Below are positions 59,464 to 64,000 of a stretch of DNA of 64,000 nt, one piece after another. A program made the translations under genes and the position numbers. The notes under the pieces were generated by a model. That model had not been told where the DNA came from, made no database searches, and saw only the letters and a list, made by a program, of their open reading frames with translations. The DNA is from Nectonema munidae (lineage: Eukaryota; Nematomorpha; Nectonematoida; Nectonematidae). The DNA lies in contig JAUIRK010000673.1 in the NCBI GenBank assembly GCA_030549495.1, forward strand, positions 1,426,001-1,490,000. The letters run 5' to 3'. The first letter of the stretch is position 1. Each line of letters begins with the position of its first letter.

Positions 59464-61298
59464 GTGGCAGTTCACAATTGACGTCAACCAATTTTTGCTT
59501 ATTTTCTGCCCCCCCCCTATTGTCAACCAATGTTAACTTTACCTACCCCACCTCCCCTCCCACTTTTAGTTGACATCAACTTTAAAAAAACACAAGGCTA
59601 ACAACTTTTATTTTATAGAAAAAATTCTCTCAATTCTTTCGAAAATATCAAGATTAAAACAATTCTCAGCTTCAACTTCTTCTATTTCGTCCTCTTCATC
59701 ATACTTTTCATTTTGTGAATTCATTGAATCTTCAGGAACGCAGAATGATGAATGTTTGTTTTTCCCTTGAACAGAATACTTCAAACACTTTACAAAACTA
59801 TGATGTTCCATAAAAGTTATTCCTTTAGCATCGATTTTCTGAAAAGAAGGGGCAAAACTCATCAAAGTGTTTAAACAATCCAAGATTTTTCATGTGCTGA
59901 GCTTGAAATAATGAGCGTTTTTTATTTTTATGCTTTCTTTTTCAAGCGTCTCTATACGTGTTTTATACATTTCACTGAGCCCAGTATCTTTTGAGATACA
60001 AACATAACTTGCTAGTTCTTTATCAATGCTTGCTATTTCATCTTTTAATTTATTTTGGGCATAAGCCTTATTATTTTGTTGTCAGAAATCAGAAGATGCA
60101 GAAGTTTTTGGAGTTGTTTCTAAAATTTTTAAAGTTTCAGATGATTGTGTGACTACTATACTATCTGGAGTTTTACTAGAATTTTTTTCAAAATCCAACT
60201 TGTTACTAGAGATTTATTTGTGAGCTCTTCTCTTGCCAAATCTTCAATTACCTGCCCGTATGTTTTTATATTGTTCTTTATCTCTGACAATAACAAATTA
60301 TATTTTTTTCTGAGAAAAATATTTTGACTGCTGACGATATGCTTTCAAATTTTTTTCAAACAAAGCTTATTACATTTTGTCGTTTTCGTTTACAAAATTT
60401 TTATTCATATGAAAAACAATTTTGATAAAATAGTAAAAATTAAATTAAAACATTCCCAGCTTTACGTAGATGAAAAATAATATGGTAAAAAAAATGAATG
60501 AAGATAAAAAGTTCTGCCAATCAATAAACAAAAACTTAAACTAATCAAAGATTAAATTAAAAAAAAACTTTAATACACACATTTTAATTAGATTTTTTTT
60601 TTTGAAAATTTAATACTCCGCAAAAAAATGTATCCAAATTTTATGAGTAATATGTCATTTTAACCCATTAAGTTCCAATGTTCCCATTTGGGAACATAAG
60701 TAATTTCACCTTCGTCTGCTTTTTTCAATGACTTTGAATATAAATCGTCTGCGTTTTTTAGATATCGTCTGATTTCTATGGTAGTTAATGGGTTAAAGAG
60801 AATTTACACTGATTACAAAAATATGTTTAGATTTTAATTTACTATTTATTAAAATAATTTTTTACGCTTTCAAACTTTGAAAAATGGCAATTTTTACAAA
60901 TTTAACCTTGAAAAAAATAAAGAAATATTTTGATTTAATAAAATTGAATAACATATTTGAAATCAGCATATTAAACTCTATCAAAATAAATGTGCAAACT
61001 CAATCTAGTTTGCTGGCTCAACTGTTTAAGAAACAGCAATAGTTAAGAGAACACGATGGTTTTAGGGATGTGTGACCCCATATATAAATTGTAATTCAAA
61101 TGTCACTAATTTGATTTTAACTTTTTGAAAATTTTTTAATTTTCGTTTATTTTTTTCACTACTAACAAAATTTAACTATTTTTTAAATCGCTGTGCTTGC
61201 TGTTGATGTCAACTTTTTTCAACCCCCTACCTCCCTGTGTCAACTCGAATCCTCCCCCTCCCTCCCAGATAGTGTTGACGTGAATTGTGAACGACCCC
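59464..61298 (-). mobile_element. TIR element with TAA duplication (PIF/Harbinger-like ends)
   Basis: GTTCACAATTGACGTCAAC (59470-59488) pairs with inverted GTTCACAATTCACGTCAAC (61274-61292), 18 of 19, with GKGG(C/T)(A/C) outside. TAA flanks both ends (59461-59463, 61299-61301), a 3-bp duplication as in PIF/Harbinger or ISL2EU elements. The interior has minus-strand coding scraps: KLKDEIASIDKELASYVCIS with MYKTRIETLEKESIKIK (coiled-coil-like) and a frame 59883-59608 with an acidic stretch. I do not recognise a transposase core. A family 1 MITE is nested inside. Confidence 0.65.
60660..60796. mobile_element. TTAA-flanked MITE, family 1, inverted, nested
   Basis: TTAA at 60660 and 60793. Begins TTAACCCATTAAGTTCCAAT then GTTCCCATTTGGGAAC, and ends TAGTTAATGGGTTAA. 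It is opposite in direction to the other three copies and sits inside the TAA-flanked element. Confidence 0.88.
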
Positions 61299-63174
61299 TA
61301 ACAACTTTCATTTTACCATTGTTCAATCTCAAATATCATATGTAACTAACTTGAGTTAATTTATATGTTGATTACGTATATATAATATATTAACTATTCA
61401 ATAGCACAAAGAACTACTTCAAAATAACTCTCATTAGCTGTCATAGTATATTTCATATAATTAAATAATTTTATCACAAAATTGATATTAAAATAATGAC
61501 GCTATATTTATTATTTCAGGAAAAACAAATTTTATAAAACATAAAGCGTCTAAAGTTTTTGACAATAATGTGCAACGAATTTTTAATAAAAACATCCTAC
61601 AAAAGAAAAAGCTCTTTCACAATCCATGAATTATTTGAGAAACGAATGGGACTATTGCGATGAACGAAATGTTTCACTTATTAATAATAAATTATTTTTC
61701 TCAAAGTTTCCTAGTTATCAGTGAAGGATGTACGGGAACGGTAACGAAAACGGGGAAGCTTTAAGTTTTTTCACCGGAATTTACGGGTGACGAAATATCA
61801 GTTTTCCTAGTTGTATGGGGAAATTGAAATTTTATAAAAAACATTTTAAGAACTTTGAAAGAAGATTCAATAACGATGGATTCACTCAGGTTTGTAGACC
61901 TATAAAATTATGAGCCTGAAGATATTGAGTTGGCTGAAAGAAATGAAACTTGAAAGAGAATATAAAACTGAGAGACACAGGTGTCTTTGCCTATATATCG
62001 ATAAAGGGCCACACCTATATATTTTTCATGATCTAGAAGCAAGCATAATTTCTTTCCCTACAAAAACTGATCATGATACCACGTGTCAGAAGCTTCAAGA
62101 TCAAGGTAGTCGCTAGCAGAATGGGCTAAAACTGAGTGACTTCATTTTTTTAATATACTGAGTTAATCCTCGTTTTTTAACTAGTAAATTAACAACTTAG
62201 TCTTTTCATCAAGTGTTTTAGTGTCAAAATGGAACAGCCTAAAATTAAAGTAAGGGTGGTCCAGGGGAATTTTACAAGAAAAAATGGTCCATGGATGAGA
62301 AGAGGTTTGGAATATATTAAATCTTTCAAGGGCCCCGAAACACAAAAAGATATTATTTTTGTATATTTTATGTTTGAAATTAAACGAAAAAATTCTCAAC
62401 GAATGAAAAAAGGGATCAAACTTTTCTACCAAATTTATTAGTAGAGCTAGATTATATTCTTACTGCTCATTTATGATTAAAATTTCCATAAAAAAACACA
62501 ACTTAGAGAACGGTGATCTAGATCCTGACTTTGATTATTATCATCGATCATCTCGGTTTAGAGCCACAGCGTATCGACTTGACTGCTCGATGGCCTTACT
62601 TATTCATATATTTCACATGTTGTAAAGACACTAGAAATGAGCGCTTTCTTAGTAGTGGGATATATTGGAGAACAAAACTCTTTAAAAGAAAAATACTTTT
62701 ATTTGAACTTTAAAACAATTTATTACACAAAAAATAAAGAATATAAAACTATGATAGTTGTTATGTTATTTTATTATTTTTCACTTAGGTAAAAAAGAGT
62801 GTTGTGTATTTGTGTGCTTGCTACATCAAATGCTATAATAATATGAATATGATGATGTAATTAATAATAATTTTTGTGAAAACTTTATATTAATTTTTAT
62901 CTTCTTGCAGCCAAATTTTAAAACTAGGCGACAAATGCATATATAAATAAGTATGTATGAATGAATAATCAATAATGCAGCAAGATCATTGTGTATACAC
63001 ATCACATTATCATAGTTACACACACACACACAACTAATTATGAATTTATAACAATCAACTTTTTAAAAAAGTTTATTATAGTATTACACATCTTTTCCGT
63101 GATGCATAATAAGAAAGATAAATATGTGTGAAACGTGTTTGTTTGTATGTGACGCAGCATACAATGTATTGTTT
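61299..63174. other. AT-rich spacer, no gene recognised
   Basis: Frames at 61910-62116 and 62229-62441 (+) have mixed composition (for example KVRVVQGNFTRKNGPWMRRG) but match nothing I know. Microsatellite ACACAC lies at 63018-63031. Confidence 0.35.
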
Positions 63175-63345
63175 TTATATTTTATAAAGGAAATTGAAGA
63201 GAGTATTGCGCATTCTTTTGTCAACTGAACCACACCAACATTTTTCAGCATCTTGCTTCAACTTTTTCAAACTTCCAATAAAATCATTTTGCATTCCTTC
63301 TACACTCCAATTGAAAATGGCTGTCGCAAGATGAGTGACGCACAG
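63175..63345 (-). CDS. Possible terminal exon of an unknown gene
   Basis: The minus-strand frame is open from 63360 to TAA at 63175-63177 and reads LCVTHLATAIFNWSVEGMQN, FIGSLKKLKQDAEKCWCG and SVDKRMRNTLFNFLYKI. The sequence is balanced, amphipathic and has three cysteines, unlike the Phe/Ile/Lys noise frames nearby. An acceptor-like CCCCAG precedes 63345, but its pyrimidine tract is weak. No upstream exon was found inside the window and no family is recognised. Confidence 0.3.
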   Translation of the reverse strand: MCVTHLATAIFNWSVEGMQNDFIGSLKKLKQDAEKCWCGSVDKRMRNTLFNFLYKI

Positions 63346-63360
63346 CTGGGGAGACTTTAC

Positions 63361-64000
63361 TTATCATTGATAAACATTTTACACAAATTAAGAAGAGATT
63401 ATTACTATTTGATGCTTTAAATAATGATCTTTGAAATACTCACACAAATTCTTTTTTAAAAAGATATAGACAAGGAGATCCAGTAAAGTTTAAAGTAAAC
63501 AGAGTAAGTAATATAATAGAATATCCGATGAAATGATAAATAAATGTGTGTAGTTGAGAAAAAGATACATGATGGTATGAATAATATATGTGAAGTTTGT
63601 TGCTGATGCGTAAGCATAATGTGAATATCAATGAATTTGCGAGGAGGATATTGTGGTGATGTTTGACATAAAATGGTAAAATATAAAAAAATAAGCACAA
63701 AGACTAAATTCTGTGCAAAAATAATATATTATTTGTATATACTATACTAATTATATCTCATTTTGGAGGAGTTTTCTCGAAGAAAGGTGAGAAGAGAGAG
63801 TAAGACGTATACATGCAATTATGATTAAAAACCTTTGCAAAAGGAATGAAATAAACACACACAATGAAGTGTGTAGACATCTTAAATGACGAGAATAGTC
63901 AAGTCAAGTCATCTCTTCGATCTATAATATTAATGCAGGTATGATAAAATATTGATGTTTGTCTGCTGCTATGTGTTGTATGTGGTAAAAGGATAAGATT
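63361..64000. other. AT-rich stretch, nothing recognised
   Basis: Two overlapping minus-strand frames at 63440-63700 are hydrophobic by composition only. Confidence 0.35.

Overview
The window looks like a stretch of an AT-rich, intron-bearing, transposon-laden animal genome. Spliced genes, AATAAA signals, tRNA-derived SINEs, LINEs and several DNA-transposon superfamilies all point to a eukaryote. A DPF/requiem-type gene (C2H2 finger plus double PHD finger) and a CGRRF1-like RING gene point to a metazoan. The proteins diverge clearly from vertebrate relatives, so I place it only as 'invertebrate'; no marker gives the phylum. I saw no LTR or virus-like element with recognisable parts.

Layout. 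1-6.5 kb: two exons of a small cysteine-rich protein gene (+), whose intron holds a decayed hAT transposase. 6.5-19.8 kb: no host gene recognised; hAT and LINE fragments, a young hAT MITE with a perfect 8-bp duplication, tRNA-derived SINEs and a tandem array of about 0.6-kb units. 19.8-20.6 kb: an intronless RER1 gene (+). 21.7-24.1 kb: one copy of a long interspersed repeat carrying two nested insertions; a second, inverted copy lies at 50.6-52.6 kb. 24.8-25.4 kb: an uninterrupted (CT)312 tract. 26.2-46.5 kb: a complete six-exon DPF gene (+) whose reading frame closes exactly (428 aa) across five introns. 47-50 kb: an eroded LINE (-). 56.6-57.5 kb: an intronless CGRRF1-like RING gene (+). 57.7-61.3 kb: a piggyBac-type short element, a hAT remnant and a TIR element with TAA duplications. 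The last 2.7 kb hold at most one possible exon.

How the parts relate. The host genes act separately: RER1 in Golgi-to-ER retrieval, DPF in BAF chromatin remodelling, CGRRF1 as a membrane RING E3 ligase. The DPF introns are a trap for DNA transposons: a composite TTAA-flanked element with a hAT and a LINE inside it (intron 1), a whole-length hAT (intron 2), TTAA MITEs (introns 1, 3 and 5), a foldback MITE and a transposon of a family I cannot name (intron 4), and an internally deleted piggyBac (intron 5). The piggyBac ends and the MITE ends share terminal and subterminal motifs, which suggests one mobilisation system for several small elements here.
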